From Micromonospora halotolerans (GTDB lineage: Bacteria > Actinomycetota > Actinomycetes > Mycobacteriales > Micromonosporaceae), in NCBI RefSeq assembly GCF_032108445.1, contig NZ_CP134876.1, positions 3,410,001 through 3,474,000 of the forward strand: DNA of 64,000 nt, written 5' to 3'. A program made the translations under genes and the position numbers. Shown piece by piece: positions 33,338-41,332 of the stretch; the stretch's first letter is position 1; each line of letters opens with the position of its first letter. The notes under the pieces are model-generated. The model did no database searches and had not been told where the DNA came from. It saw only the letters and a list, made by a program, of their open reading frames with translations.

Positions 33338-34281
33338 CCGGAGAGCCTGCCCCACCGCTGGCCCGGACCACCCTGGACCGGGCGGCGCACCGGCGGACCG
33401 ACCCGGACTGGCTCGCCGAGGCGTGGGAGCACGCCCGGGTGCTCGTGCTGGACTCGACCGACGACGGCCGGGCGCTGGTCCGGGGCGTGGCGGCCCCGCC
33501 GGAGCTGGTGCTGGTCGGCTCCGGCGAGCTGCCCGAGGTGCCCCGGTCGGTGCCGATGTTCCTCGGCGTCGACGCGGACGGCGTGCCGGTCTTCGCGGTG
33601 GACGCGCCGCTGCCGGAGCTGGCCGGCACCCGCCGGGTCAACCTGCGCGAGGTCGGCCACCTGCTGACCGACCGCGACGCCGGCATCTTCACCACCGCGC
33701 TGGCGCTGCTCAACTGGCACGTCCGGCATGGCTACTCCTCGTCGACCGGCCAGCCGACCGAGGTGGACGAGGCCGGCTGGTCCCGGGTCGACCCGGGCGG
33801 CGGCCGAATCTGGCCGCGCACCGACCCGGCGATGATCGTGCTGGTGCACGACGGCGTGGACGGCCCGGACGGGCGCTGCCTGCTGGGCAACAACGCCACC
33901 TGGCCACGCACCCCGGGGGAGCGCCGCTACTCCTGCCTGGCCGGCTACGTGGAGCCGGGCGAGTCGGCCGAGGCCGCCGTGCTGCGCGAGGTCCGCGAGG
34001 AGGTCGGCGTCGCGGTCGAGGAGATCGGGTACGCCGGCAGCCAGTCCTGGCCGTTCCCCGGCTCGCTGATGCTCGGCTTCCTGGCCCGGGCGGACGCCGA
34101 CGCGCCGATCCGGGTGGATCCGGCCGAGATCGCCCACGCCCGCTGGTTCACCCGGCGGGAGATCGGCGCCGCGCTGGCCGACCAGCCGGTCCGCGTGGAC
34201 GGCGGCGACCGCCTGCTGCTTCCGCCACCCTCGTCGATCGCCCTCTTCCTGGTCCACCGCTGGCTCGACGGCCACTGCTGA
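33334..34281 (+). CDS. nudC: NAD+ diphosphatase, NudC-like Nudix hydrolase
   Basis: 315 residues. Would cleave NAD(H) to NMN(H) and AMP and may remove NAD caps from RNA. The Nudix box is GYVEPGESAEAAVLREVREEVGV, followed at the expected distance by SQSWPFPGSLM, the NAD-diphosphatase array (normally SQPWPFP). The four cysteines of the classic NudC zinc ribbon are replaced (HGYSSSTGQPTEVDEAGW), so no zinc site is expected. ATG at 33334 overlaps the stop of the fourth mini-ORF. Its last codons run into a 15-base tandem repeat. Confidence 0.88.
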   Translation: MTGEPAPPLARTTLDRAAHRRTDPDWLAEAWEHARVLVLDSTDDGRALVRGVAAPPELVLVGSGELPEVPRSVPMFLGVDADGVPVFAVDAPLPELAGTRRVNLREVGHLLTDRDAGIFTTALALLNWHVRHGYSSSTGQPTEVDEAGWSRVDPGGGRIWPRTDPAMIVLVHDGVDGPDGRCLLGNNATWPRTPGERRYSCLAGYVEPGESAEAAVLREVREEVGVAVEEIGYAGSQSWPFPGSLMLGFLARADADAPIRVDPAEIAHARWFTRREIGAALADQPVRVDGGDRLLLPPPSSIALFLVHRWLDGHC

Positions 34282-34432
34282 CCAGCGATCTGCCGACAGC
34301 CATCTGCTGAGGGCGACCTGTCGACGGGCGATCTGCTGACCGGCGATCTGTCGACGGGCGATCTGCCGAGCGCCGATCTGTCGACCGCGGATCTGTCGAC
34401 CGGCGGTCTGCCGGCCGGCGGTCCGCTGATCG
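34271..34432 (+). repeat. About eleven 14-15-base tandem repeats (VNTR)
   Basis: Degenerate units of the form GCGATCTGTCGACGG run from the nudC stop region for about 160 bases, with many GTCGAC. Read on the minus strand the period gives five-residue repeats rich in Arg and Asp, but I see no gene using it. Confidence 0.75.
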
Positions 34433-34630
34433 TCGGGCACGACGGTTCGGATGCGTCCGGGCGCCGACCGTCGTCGCCGAGGACGTCTGCTGGCCGCCCG
34501 GGAACACGCGCCCGCGGGATCCGTCGTCGCGGAGCCGGGCGCCACCGCGCACCACGCTATCGACTTGATGTCGTGGACGAATCCCTGCCGGCTCCCCGCA
34601 GCCCGCCAAGTCTCAAGCCCGCCCCAAGCA

Positions 34631-34677
34631 GATCTTGGAGACTTCCCGCTCCCACCGAACGGCAAGTCTCCAAGATC
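34631..34677. repeat. Dispersed inverted repeat, TTGGAGACTT family
   Basis: GATCTTGGAGACTT (34631-34644) and AAGTCTCCAAGATC (34664-34677) are perfect 14-base inverted arms around 19 bases. A half-like AAGTCTCAAG lies just upstream near 34608. It is distinct in sequence from the CATGA family copy that follows 16 bases later. Confidence 0.75.
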
Positions 34678-34693
34678 GCCAGACTGACCCCGG

Positions 34694-34750
34694 TGATCAT
34701 GAAGTTAGCGCCGACAAATAGGGCGAATAGCGCCGCTAACTTCATGATCA
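34694..34750. repeat. Dispersed inverted repeat, CATGA(A/G)GTT family, copy B
   Basis: TGATCATGAAGTTAGCG (34694-34710) and its perfect inverse (34734-34750) flank a 23-base spacer. The CATGAAGTT core is one base different from copies A and C. Confidence 0.8.
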
Positions 34751-34751
34751 T

Positions 34752-34880
34752 CCGGGAGACCGGGAGACCGGGAGACCGGGAGACCGGGAGACCGGGAGAC
34801 CGGGGGACCGGGAGGCCGGCGAGGTCGGGAGGCCGGAGAGGCCGGGGGTCGGGAGACCTGGAGGCCGGGGGGCAGCGAGG
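34752..34880 (+). repeat. 8-base simple repeat CCGGGAGA, then degenerate copies
   Basis: Six perfect units at 34752-34799 are followed by degenerate G/A-rich copies to about 34880. The rest of the interval to 35028 shows nothing recognisable. The strand bias (purine-rich plus strand) could favour slippage or R-loops. Confidence 0.8.
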
Positions 34881-35028
34881 GCGTCCGGGAACGCGGGGCC
34901 GGACGTGGTCCCGGCCCGGACCGTCGTTGCCGCGGCGGTCGCGGGCCGGGAACACGGGCCGTCGTGACCGGTGAGGCGTGGAACGCGGCGGGGGAGCCGG
35001 TCCGGTCGCGACGGACGTCAGGGGCGGG

Positions 35029-35298
35029 TCAGCTGGCGCCCCACTGATAGGGGTGGCCCGGATGCATCTCCTCGATGGGCAGCACCTTGACCCGGTGCCG
35101 GCCGGCGCGGACGGCGCCCACGGTGGACAGCGCGCGGGCGAGCAGCAGGGCGGCGTCGCGGTCCTCCGCGTGGACGACCTGGCGGCGCGGTTCCGGCGCA
35201 TTGGTCTCGTCCCGCAGTCGACCTCCACCGGCCCACGCGGCGGCGATGTCGGTGTCGGCGGCGGCACGGATTTCGGTGCGGACGATCAGGAACCGCAT
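35029..35298 (-). CDS. Small protein of unknown function
   Basis: 89 residues, starting MRFLIVRTEIRAAADTDIAAAW. It alternates strand and helix (RRQVVHAEDRDAALLLARAL, HRVKVLPIEEMHPG) like a small ferredoxin-like alpha/beta fold, with no recognised domain. ATG at 35298 follows GGGGGAC; a start at 35352 exists but has no ribosome site. A TTGCTG-N16-TAACAT promoter lies at about 35353-35385 on this strand. Neighbours are non-coding repeats and a DUF397 gene. Confidence 0.6.
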   Translation of the reverse strand: MRFLIVRTEIRAAADTDIAAAWAGGGRLRDETNAPEPRRQVVHAEDRDAALLLARALSTVGAVRAGRHRVKVLPIEEMHPGHPYQWGAS

Positions 35299-35464
35299 GG
35301 TGTCCCCCGGTGCGGACGGACGGATGCAGGCTGCAACTTCCACGTCACTCATGCGTCATGTTACGCCCGTGCGCCGTCCCAGCAAGTGAAACCCACCTAT
35401 TGCTGGCGGCGTCGACCGATCGGGTGACCCCAGGTCAGCACGGTTGTCGGGGATGGACGCGCAA

Positions 35465-35493
35465 GGGGCCGCCGGCGCGACGCCGACGGCCCC
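35465..35493 (-). terminator. Terminator after the DUF397 gene
   Basis: GGGGCCGCCGGCG and CGCCGACGGCCCC form a 12-pair stem with one mismatch and a three-base loop, 15 bases past the DUF397 stop. Confidence 0.6.
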
Positions 35494-35507
35494 GGAAGCT
35501 CACCGGA

Positions 35508-35738
35508 TCAGTTCAGGTCGAACTGGCCGTTCTTCGCGCCGGTGATGAAGCCGAGCCAGCCGGCCCGGTTGAACAGCAGCACCGGACCGCGCGGGTCCTT
35601 GCTGTCCCGCAGGGCCACCGCCTCCGGCCCGGTGCGCAGCGGCGCGACCTCCACGCAGTTGGAGGTCTGGCTGCGGGTGCTCTTGCGCCAGGCGGCGCCG
35701 GCGAGCTGCTCGGACGAGCTGTTGCGGATCTCGTTCAT
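35508..35738 (-). CDS. DUF397 domain protein
   Basis: 76 residues. It carries AWRKSTRSQTSNCVEVAPL and VALRDSKDPRGPVLLF, the two conserved halves of DUF397. Such proteins in actinomycetes are encoded beside DUF5753-type XRE regulators (WhiJ-like systems) and are thought to act with them in developmental or toxin-antitoxin-like control. Here the XRE gene lies 72 bases upstream on the same strand. The ATG at 35738 follows an AGGAGCAG-like site. Confidence 0.9.
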   Translation of the reverse strand: MNEIRNSSSEQLAGAAWRKSTRSQTSNCVEVAPLRTGPEAVALRDSKDPRGPVLLFNRAGWLGFITGAKNGQFDLN

Positions 35739-35810
35739 GGTTCTGCTCCTGGTCTGGAGTGCTCCGATGGGGACGAGTGACGCCGCGGGCCGCCGGACCG
35801 TCCCCGTCGA

Positions 35811-36791
35811 TCACCGGTCCGTCGTCAGGCGCCCCGAGTCGCGGCGGCGCTGGGTCGGCGCCGTTGCCGGCCCGGACGCCACTGTGGACTCGGCTGCCGT
35901 GCCGGTCAGCCGTCCCGTCGCCTCGATCAGCCAGGAGAGGGTGTCCGATGCGGAGAGCGCCGCCGAGCTCAGCCACTCGAACACCACTTTATAGCGATTT
36001 AGGGTGTTTGCCTCGGTCGACATGACGTCGGTGAACCCACCTTCGATGGCCAGCGTCTCCGGATCGAGCGGATCGGCGAACCGGTAGACCGAGAAGGCGG
36101 TCGGCGGGAGGTACCAGTCACCGACCCGGGTGTCCCGCAGCAGCAGCCGCAGCGTCACGTTCGGCAGCAGGGCCAGCTCGCAGAGCTGGGCGATCTGCTC
36201 GTGCAGCACCTCGGGCGGGCCGGCCCGGCCGCCGAGCGCCGCCTCCTCCAGCACGGCCGTGTAGCGCGGCGCGTCGGGGGAGCGGGTCAGCAGCGACTGG
36301 CGGGCCTGCCGGGCGCGTACCTCGGTCTCCGGGTCCTCGGTCTCCAGGTCGCCCGCCTCCTCGGCCACCTGGGCCGCGGACATGATCCGGTGCCGGGCGT
36401 ACCCCGAGGTCTGCAACAGGCCGGGCACCAGGACCGGGTTGTACTCGGAGATCTCCGCGCAACCCGCCTCCAGCTCGGCGAAGGCGCGCTGCTGCTGGGT
36501 CATCACCGGGAAGTTGCGCAGCCAGCCCCGCATGTCGCCGGCCTCCTGGGTGATGCCCAGCAGTTCCTCGCGCAGCTCGTCCGGCGCGCCGTAGAGGGTC
36601 AGCAGGACGCCCACGTCGTCCGGGTCGGGACGGCTGCGGCCGTTCTCCAGCCGGGACAGCTTGGACGCGGAGGCCCAGCCGATCCGCTCGATGACCTGGT
36701 CGCCGGTGAGGCCGGCCTGTTCGCGGAGCCGGCGCAGCTCGATGCCGAGCCTGCGGCGGCGCAGGATCGGGCCTGGTGCGGCAGGAGGCAC
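35811..36791 (-). CDS. XRE-type regulator with C-terminal DUF5753
   Basis: 326 residues. An N-terminal helix-turn-helix (LGIELRRLREQAGLTGDQVIERIGWASASKLSRLENGRSRP, residues about 15-55) binds DNA. The rest is DUF5753 with YNPVLVPGLLQTSGYAR and VGDWYLPPTAFSVYRF. It is the usual partner of DUF397 in WhiJ-like regulatory pairs. A short dyad CCGTCGC-N5-GCGACGG (36822-36840) lies 30-49 bases upstream of the start and may be its operator. The C-terminal 35 residues are a low-complexity Ser/Thr/Arg tail. Confidence 0.9.
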   Translation of the reverse strand: MPPAAPGPILRRRRLGIELRRLREQAGLTGDQVIERIGWASASKLSRLENGRSRPDPDDVGVLLTLYGAPDELREELLGITQEAGDMRGWLRNFPVMTQQQRAFAELEAGCAEISEYNPVLVPGLLQTSGYARHRIMSAAQVAEEAGDLETEDPETEVRARQARQSLLTRSPDAPRYTAVLEEAALGGRAGPPEVLHEQIAQLCELALLPNVTLRLLLRDTRVGDWYLPPTAFSVYRFADPLDPETLAIEGGFTDVMSTEANTLNRYKVVFEWLSSAALSASDTLSWLIEATGRLTGTAAESTVASGPATAPTQRRRDSGRLTTDR

Positions 36792-36994
36792 GGTGTCCTC
36801 TTTCCCGTCGACCGTCGCAGGACGCGACGGTAACTGTATGGAATTCGCCCCCCACGGTCAGTATGGACGGCGCGACCGGTGCCGGAGGGTCCGGCGGGGG
36901 CGTGTCACGCGACAAAAAGAGGACTGTGGAGGGGTGCCTTCACCGGCTCCCGCCCCGACGCGCCGGTTGGCGCACCCCCGCCGGAGGGAACCCG

Positions 36995-38260
36995 ATGCGC
37001 ACCGTCCTCCGCCGCCCCGACTTCCGCCTGCTCTTCGTCGCGCTGCTGGCGAGCATGGCCGCCGAGTCGATCCTGCTGCTGGCCCTGGCCGTCTGGGTCA
37101 AGGACCTGACCGGCTCGGACGGCATGGCCGGGGCGACCATCTTCGCGGTCATCGCCCCGATGGCGCTGGCCCCGCTGGTCGGGTGGGTGGTCGACCGGTG
37201 CCGCCGCCGGCCCTTCTTCGTGGCCGCCAACCTCGGCACGGCCGTGCTGCTCTGCCCGCTGTTCGCGGTCCACGACCGTGCCGACGTCTGGGTGATCTAC
37301 GTGGTGGCGGCGCTCTACGGGCTGTCGTACATCACCCTGAGCGCGGTGCTCAGCGGGCTCATCCGACACCTGGTGCCGAGCGACCTGCTGGCCGACGCCA
37401 ACGGGGTGCTGCAGACCGTCCGGCAGGGGTTGCGGCTGGTCGGCCCGCTGGCCGGGGCCGGGCTCTACGCCGCGGTCGGCGGCTGGCTGCTGGTCGCCCT
37501 GGCCATGTCCGGCTTCCTCACGGCCGCCGCGGTCGTCGGCGTGCTCCCGGTCACCGAGGCCGCACCGGCCCGGTCCGCGCCCCGCTGGCCGGCCGGGCTG
37601 GGCGCCGGGCTGCGCCACCTGGCCGGCGACCGCGCGCTGCGCCGGGCCCTGCTCGGGTACGGGCTGGGCTCGCTCATGATGGGCTTCACCGAGTCGCTGA
37701 TCTTCGCGTACGTCGACCTGGGGCTGGGCCGGGACGCCGCGTTCGTCGGTGTGCTGGTCACCGTGCAGGGGGTCGGCGGGCTGGCCGGCGGGCTCGTCTC
37801 GGCCGCCGTGGTGCGCCGGGCCGGCGAGGTGGGGGCGCTCGCCGCCGGGGTGACGTTCTTCGGGCCGGCCGCGCTGGCGCTCGCGTACCCCCGGCTCTGG
37901 CTCGGTGTGGTGGCGCTGCTGCTGGCCGGGGTCTCCCTGCCGTTGACCATGGTCGGGCTGAACACGCTGATCCAGCGGCGGACCCCGCCGGGGCTGCTGG
38001 GCCGGGTCGCCGCCGCCGCGGAGGCGCTGGTCAGCGGCCCGCAGGCGGTCTCCATCGGTGCGGGCGCGCTGCTCGTCGGCGTCGTCGACTACCGCCTGCT
38101 GTTCGCCCTGGTCGGGGTGACCACGACGGCCGCCGGCCTCTACCTCTGGCGTGGCCGCCGGCTCACCGCGCCCCGGCCCGTCCTGGTCCACGTCCCGGCC
38201 CCGCGCCGCCCGCTCGACCACGAGGTGCTCGCCGCGCCGCGGCGGCGCCGGGCGCCCTGA
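36995..38260 (+). CDS. MFS transporter
   Basis: 421 residues, about twelve membrane segments, starting MRTVLRRPDFRLLFVALLASMAAES. Segment 2-3 loop is LVGWVVDRCRRRPFF, the MFS motif A variant. The protein resembles MFS exporters of the MefA/enterobactin-exporter group. The substrate is unknown and there is no biosynthetic gene nearby. ATG at 36995 follows CGGAGGGAA. It is divergent from the XRE gene. A perfect hairpin terminator follows. Confidence 0.85.
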   Translation: MRTVLRRPDFRLLFVALLASMAAESILLLALAVWVKDLTGSDGMAGATIFAVIAPMALAPLVGWVVDRCRRRPFFVAANLGTAVLLCPLFAVHDRADVWVIYVVAALYGLSYITLSAVLSGLIRHLVPSDLLADANGVLQTVRQGLRLVGPLAGAGLYAAVGGWLLVALAMSGFLTAAAVVGVLPVTEAAPARSAPRWPAGLGAGLRHLAGDRALRRALLGYGLGSLMMGFTESLIFAYVDLGLGRDAAFVGVLVTVQGVGGLAGGLVSAAVVRRAGEVGALAAGVTFFGPAALALAYPRLWLGVVALLLAGVSLPLTMVGLNTLIQRRTPPGLLGRVAAAAEALVSGPQAVSIGAGALLVGVVDYRLLFALVGVTTTAAGLYLWRGRRLTAPRPVLVHVPAPRRPLDHEVLAAPRRRRAP

Positions 38261-38267
38261 GACGCGA

Positions 38268-38300
38268 CAGCGGCCGCCCCCGGTACAGGGGCGGCCGCTG
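38268..38300. terminator. Convergent terminator, MFS / mycoredoxin
   Basis: Perfect 13-base stem CAGCGGCCGCCCC with loop CGGTACA. Confidence 0.8.
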
Positions 38301-38318
38301 TGGCCGGGTGCGGCCGGG

Positions 38319-38561
38319 TCAGCCGGCGATGCTGGTCAGGTGCTGCTTGACCTGGACGATCGAGGGGTTGGTCAGGGCGCTTCCGTCGTCGAACCGCAGC
38401 GTCGGGACAGTCTGGTTGCCGCCGTTGACGCTCATCACGAACTCGGCAGCCTTCGTGTCCTGCTCGATGTCGACCACCTCGTACGCGATGCCCTCCCGGT
38501 CGAGCTGCGACTTCAGCCGGTGGCAGTAGCCGCACCACGAGGTGGAATACATCGTCAACAT
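38319..38561 (-). CDS. mrx1: Mycoredoxin (glutaredoxin-like)
   Basis: 80 residues. Reduces mycothiol mixed disulfides; the active site is CGYC in MYSTSWCGYCHRLK, and the cis-proline region is GGNQTVPTLRF. ATG at 38561 is chosen because GGAGG lies seven bases upstream; the ATG at 38576 would place the ribosome site inside the gene. Divergent from uvrD2, as for mrx1 and uvrD2 in M. tuberculosis. Confidence 0.92.
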   Translation of the reverse strand: MLTMYSTSWCGYCHRLKSQLDREGIAYEVVDIEQDTKAAEFVMSVNGGNQTVPTLRFDDGSALTNPSIVQVKQHLTSIAG

Positions 38562-38652
38562 GGTCAGGTCCTCCAAGGGGTGACTCGCGCCCGGTCCGAT
38601 CAGGCCAGGCTAATGGCTGCAACATCACCGGAGGCTGGAATGATTCCTCGCT

Positions 38653-40812
38653 GTGGTGGTTCACTCAGCGGCGGAACGGGTGCTCGCCGGCCTCGACCCG
38701 GAGCAGCGGTCCGCGGTGACCGCCCCGGCCGGCCCGGTCTGCATCCTGGCCGGCGCCGGGACCGGCAAGACCCGGGCGGTGACCTCCCGGATCGCGCACC
38801 GGGCGCTCACCGGCGACATCGCCGCCCGGCACGTGCTGGCCGTCACGTTCACCGCCCGCGCCGCCGCCGAGATGCGGGCCCGGCTCACCGGGCTGGGCGT
38901 CGGCGGCGTCCAGGCCCGCACGTTCCACGCGGCGGCGCTGCGCCAGGTCCGCTACTTCGCGCCCCGGCTGCTGGAGGGCCGGGCCATGCCCGAGTTGCTC
39001 GACAGCAAGGTCCGGGTGGTCACCCTGGCCGCCGCCAAGGTGGGCCTGCGGACCGACCGGGCCGCCGCCCGGGACCTGGCCGGGGAGATCGAGTGGGCCA
39101 AGTCGTCGCTGGTCGAGCCGGGTGAGTACGTGGTGGCCGCGGCCAAGGCGCTGCGCGAGACCCCGCATGAGCCGGCGAAGGTGGCCGAGGTCTTCGCCGC
39201 GTACGAGCGGCTCAAGCGCGGCAACGGGGTGATCGACTTCGAGGACATGCTGCGCGCCGCGGTCTGGGGGATCGAGGAGCACGCCGACGTCGCCGAGCAG
39301 GTCCGTGGCCAGTACCGGCACTTCGTGGTCGACGAGTACCAGGACGTCAACCCGCTCCAGCAGCGGCTGCTGGACGCCTGGCTCGGCGGCCGGGACGACC
39401 TCACCGTCGTCGGCGACGCCAGCCAGACCATCTACTCGTTCACCGGGGCGACCTCGTCCTACCTGATCGACTTCCCGCGCCGGCACCGCAACGCCACCGT
39501 GGTCCGGCTCGTCCGCGACTACCGCTCCACCCCGCAGGTGGTCGGGCTGGCCAACGCGGTGATCTCCCAGGCCCGGGGCGCGGAGGCCCGGCTCCGGCTG
39601 GAGCTGCAGGGCCAGCGCCCGCCCGGCCCCGAACCCGAGTTGCGCATCTTCACCGACGAGCCGGCCGAGGCCAACGCGGTCGCGGCCCGCTGCCGGGCGC
39701 TGGTCGACGGCGGCACCCCGGCCCGGGAGATCGCGGTGCTGTTCCGCACCAACGCCCAGTCCGAGGCGTACGAGAAGGCGCTCACCGAGGCCGCGGTGCC
39801 GTACGTCGTGCAGGGAGCGGAGCGCTTCTTCGAGCGCCCCGAGGTGCGCCAGGCCATGATCGCGCTGCGCGCCGCCACCCGGTCGATCCCGGGGGAGACC
39901 CCGCTGCCGACCGCCGTCGTGGAGGGGCTCGCCGCGGTCGGCTGGGCGCCCGACGCGCCCCCGCCCGGCGGGGCCGCGCGCGAACGGTGGGAGGCGCTCG
40001 CCGCGCTGGTCCAGCTCGCCGAGGAGTACGCGGCGACGCCCGAGGTGGTGCCGATCGGCGAGGCCGCCGCGATCGAGCGCCCGGTCACCCTGGGCGACTT
40101 CAACGAGGAACTGGCCCGGCGGGCCGCCCAGCAGCACGTGCCCACCGTGGAGGGCGTGACGCTCGCCTCACTGCACTCGGCCAAGGGTCTGGAGTGGGAC
40201 GCCGTCTTCCTGGTCGGGCTGGCCGAGGGCACCCTGCCCACCACGTACGCGAAGACCCCCGAGCAGGTCGAGGAGGAGCGGCGGCTGCTGTACGTCGGGA
40301 TCACCCGGGCGCGCGAGTGGCTCTGGCTGTCGTACGCGGCGGCCCGCTCGCCCGGCGGCCGGGCCCGGCGGCCGTCCCGGTTCCTGCCCCAGCTGGACCG
40401 CTCCGGCGGCGGCGAGCGGGCCGGCGCGGGCACAGGCGCGGCCCGGCGCACCGAGCGGCGGCGCGCCCAGGTGGTCTCCTGCCGGATCTGCGGCGCCACC
40501 CTGCTCGCCGGGGCGGACCGGAAGCTGGGCCGCTGCCCGACGTGTCCGTCCGATCTGGACGAGGAGCTGTACGAGCGGCTGCGCGAGTGGCGGCAGCGGG
40601 TCGCCGGGGCGCAGAAGGTGCCGGCGTACGTGGTCTTCACCGACGCCACGCTCACCGCGCTGGCCGAGCGGAAGCCGGGCCGCACCGAGGAGCTGATCGC
40701 GATCGCCGGGATCGGCCCCCGCAAACTGGGACTTTACGGCGAAACGGTGCTGGCCCTGGTGGCCGGTGCGGAGGTGGACGAGGTCTGCCCGCAGAAAAGT
40801 TTCGAAATCTAG
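38653..40812 (+). CDS. uvrD2: ATP-dependent DNA helicase UvrD2
   Basis: 719 residues, 3'-5' SF1 helicase. Walker A ILAGAGTGKTRA, Walker B FVVDEYQDVNPLQ, GDASQTIYSFTGA, TLASLHSAKGLEWDAVFLVG and VGITRAREWLWLS. The C-terminal part has the tetracysteine C-X2-C...C-X2-C (CRICGATLL...CPTC) and an HRDC domain (LREWRQRVAGAQKVPAYVVFTD...IAGIGPRKLGLYG), the architecture that separates UvrD2 from UvrD1. GTG at 38653 has no obvious ribosome site. whiB7 follows after a long leader. Confidence 0.93.
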   Translation: MVVHSAAERVLAGLDPEQRSAVTAPAGPVCILAGAGTGKTRAVTSRIAHRALTGDIAARHVLAVTFTARAAAEMRARLTGLGVGGVQARTFHAAALRQVRYFAPRLLEGRAMPELLDSKVRVVTLAAAKVGLRTDRAAARDLAGEIEWAKSSLVEPGEYVVAAAKALRETPHEPAKVAEVFAAYERLKRGNGVIDFEDMLRAAVWGIEEHADVAEQVRGQYRHFVVDEYQDVNPLQQRLLDAWLGGRDDLTVVGDASQTIYSFTGATSSYLIDFPRRHRNATVVRLVRDYRSTPQVVGLANAVISQARGAEARLRLELQGQRPPGPEPELRIFTDEPAEANAVAARCRALVDGGTPAREIAVLFRTNAQSEAYEKALTEAAVPYVVQGAERFFERPEVRQAMIALRAATRSIPGETPLPTAVVEGLAAVGWAPDAPPPGGAARERWEALAALVQLAEEYAATPEVVPIGEAAAIERPVTLGDFNEELARRAAQQHVPTVEGVTLASLHSAKGLEWDAVFLVGLAEGTLPTTYAKTPEQVEEERRLLYVGITRAREWLWLSYAAARSPGGRARRPSRFLPQLDRSGGGERAGAGTGAARRTERRRAQVVSCRICGATLLAGADRKLGRCPTCPSDLDEELYERLREWRQRVAGAQKVPAYVVFTDATLTALAERKPGRTEELIAIAGIGPRKLGLYGETVLALVAGAEVDEVCPQKSFEI

Positions 40813-40823
40813 CCGTAAATCGT

Positions 40824-40853
40824 TTGCCCTCGCCCCGAGGCGAGGAATAGCCT
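40824..40853 (+). promoter_or_regulatory. Promoter of the whiB7 leader
   Basis: TTGCCC (40824-40829) and TAGCCT (40848-40853) are 18 bases apart. The bases just upstream (40796-40821) are strikingly AT-rich for this genome, as expected for a WhiB7-dependent promoter where the AT-hook contacts DNA next to the -35, so autoregulation is likely. Confidence 0.6.
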
Positions 40854-40942
40854 CAGGACACACCTCGCGAGCGGCGCCATTCTGGCTGCTCACGGGGGAT
40901 GAGTCCAAGGTCGGCACGAGGAAAGACAGGGAGGTGGCACCC

Positions 40943-41197
40943 GTGGAGATCTTCACCTATGAGCGTTCGGCGGCGATGCCTGCTGCCTGCGCTCCGCTGT
41001 CGTCCGTCCGGGTGGCCCTTGCCGCTCGACCGTCGACTCCGCAGGTGCACCAGGCCCAGGTTCAGGCCGAGCTGAACCGGACCGTGGCGCCGCTGGCGGG
41101 GATCGAGGGGACCAGTGGCTTCACGGGCATGGGCATCGATGGCGCCAAGAAGCGCACGGATGTCCGCGGCGTTCCACCTCGAGGTAGACCGGTCTGA
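40943..41197 (+). CDS. Leader uORF of whiB7
   Basis: 84 codons, start VEIFTYERSAAMPAACAPL, with no domain. GTG at 40943 follows GGGAGGTGG. Its stop (41195-41197) falls inside the left arm of a hairpin that competes with an intrinsic terminator. WhiB7/WblC genes are known to be controlled by a translated leader and attenuation, so this is most likely a sensor of ribosome stalling, not a protein acting in trans. Confidence 0.75.
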   Translation: MEIFTYERSAAMPAACAPLSSVRVALAARPSTPQVHQAQVQAELNRTVAPLAGIEGTSGFTGMGIDGAKKRTDVRGVPPRGRPV

Positions 41198-41225
41198 TCC
41201 ACCAGACCACCGGCTCACCTCGAGG
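41177..41225 (+). promoter_or_regulatory. Antiterminator-type hairpin in the whiB7 leader
   Basis: CCTCGAGGT (41177-41185) pairs with ACCTCGAGG (41217-41225), and GGTCTG (41191-41196) with CAGACC (41203-41208). The right arm shares GAGG (41222-41225) with the 5' arm of the terminator, so the two structures exclude each other. The uORF stop codon is in the left arm. Confidence 0.6.
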
Positions 41226-41267
41226 CCGCGGAACCCGCATACCGGGATCCGCGGCCTCAGTTTTTTT
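41222..41267 (+). terminator. Intrinsic terminator/attenuator before whiB7
   Basis: GAGGCCGCGGA (41222-41232) and TCCGCGGCCTC (41248-41258) form a perfect 11-pair stem with an inner CCCG/CGGG, followed by seven T residues (41261-41267). It is a textbook intrinsic terminator, rare in this genome, 66 bases before the whiB7 ATG. Confidence 0.9.
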
Positions 41268-41332
41268 GCACCGCCGTAGTGCCGTCAGAAATGCGATCCA
41301 CGAGATCGAAGTGAGAGAGAGGTGACCGGAGG

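Noticed and set aside
33010..34665. Minus-strand frame with five-residue Arg repeats opposite nudC and the VNTR
   Set aside because: The periodic peptide follows directly from 15-base DNA repeats, and the rest of the frame is antisense to nudC and the mini-ORF repeats.
35508..36791. DUF397/XRE pair as a classical toxin-antitoxin module
   Set aside because: Neither protein shows a toxin fold, and such pairs in actinomycetes act mainly as WhiJ-like regulators; a toxin role would need experimental support.
36995..38260. MFS gene as an antibiotic-resistance determinant
   Set aside because: The sequence supports only a general MFS exporter; no substrate motif or resistance context was seen.
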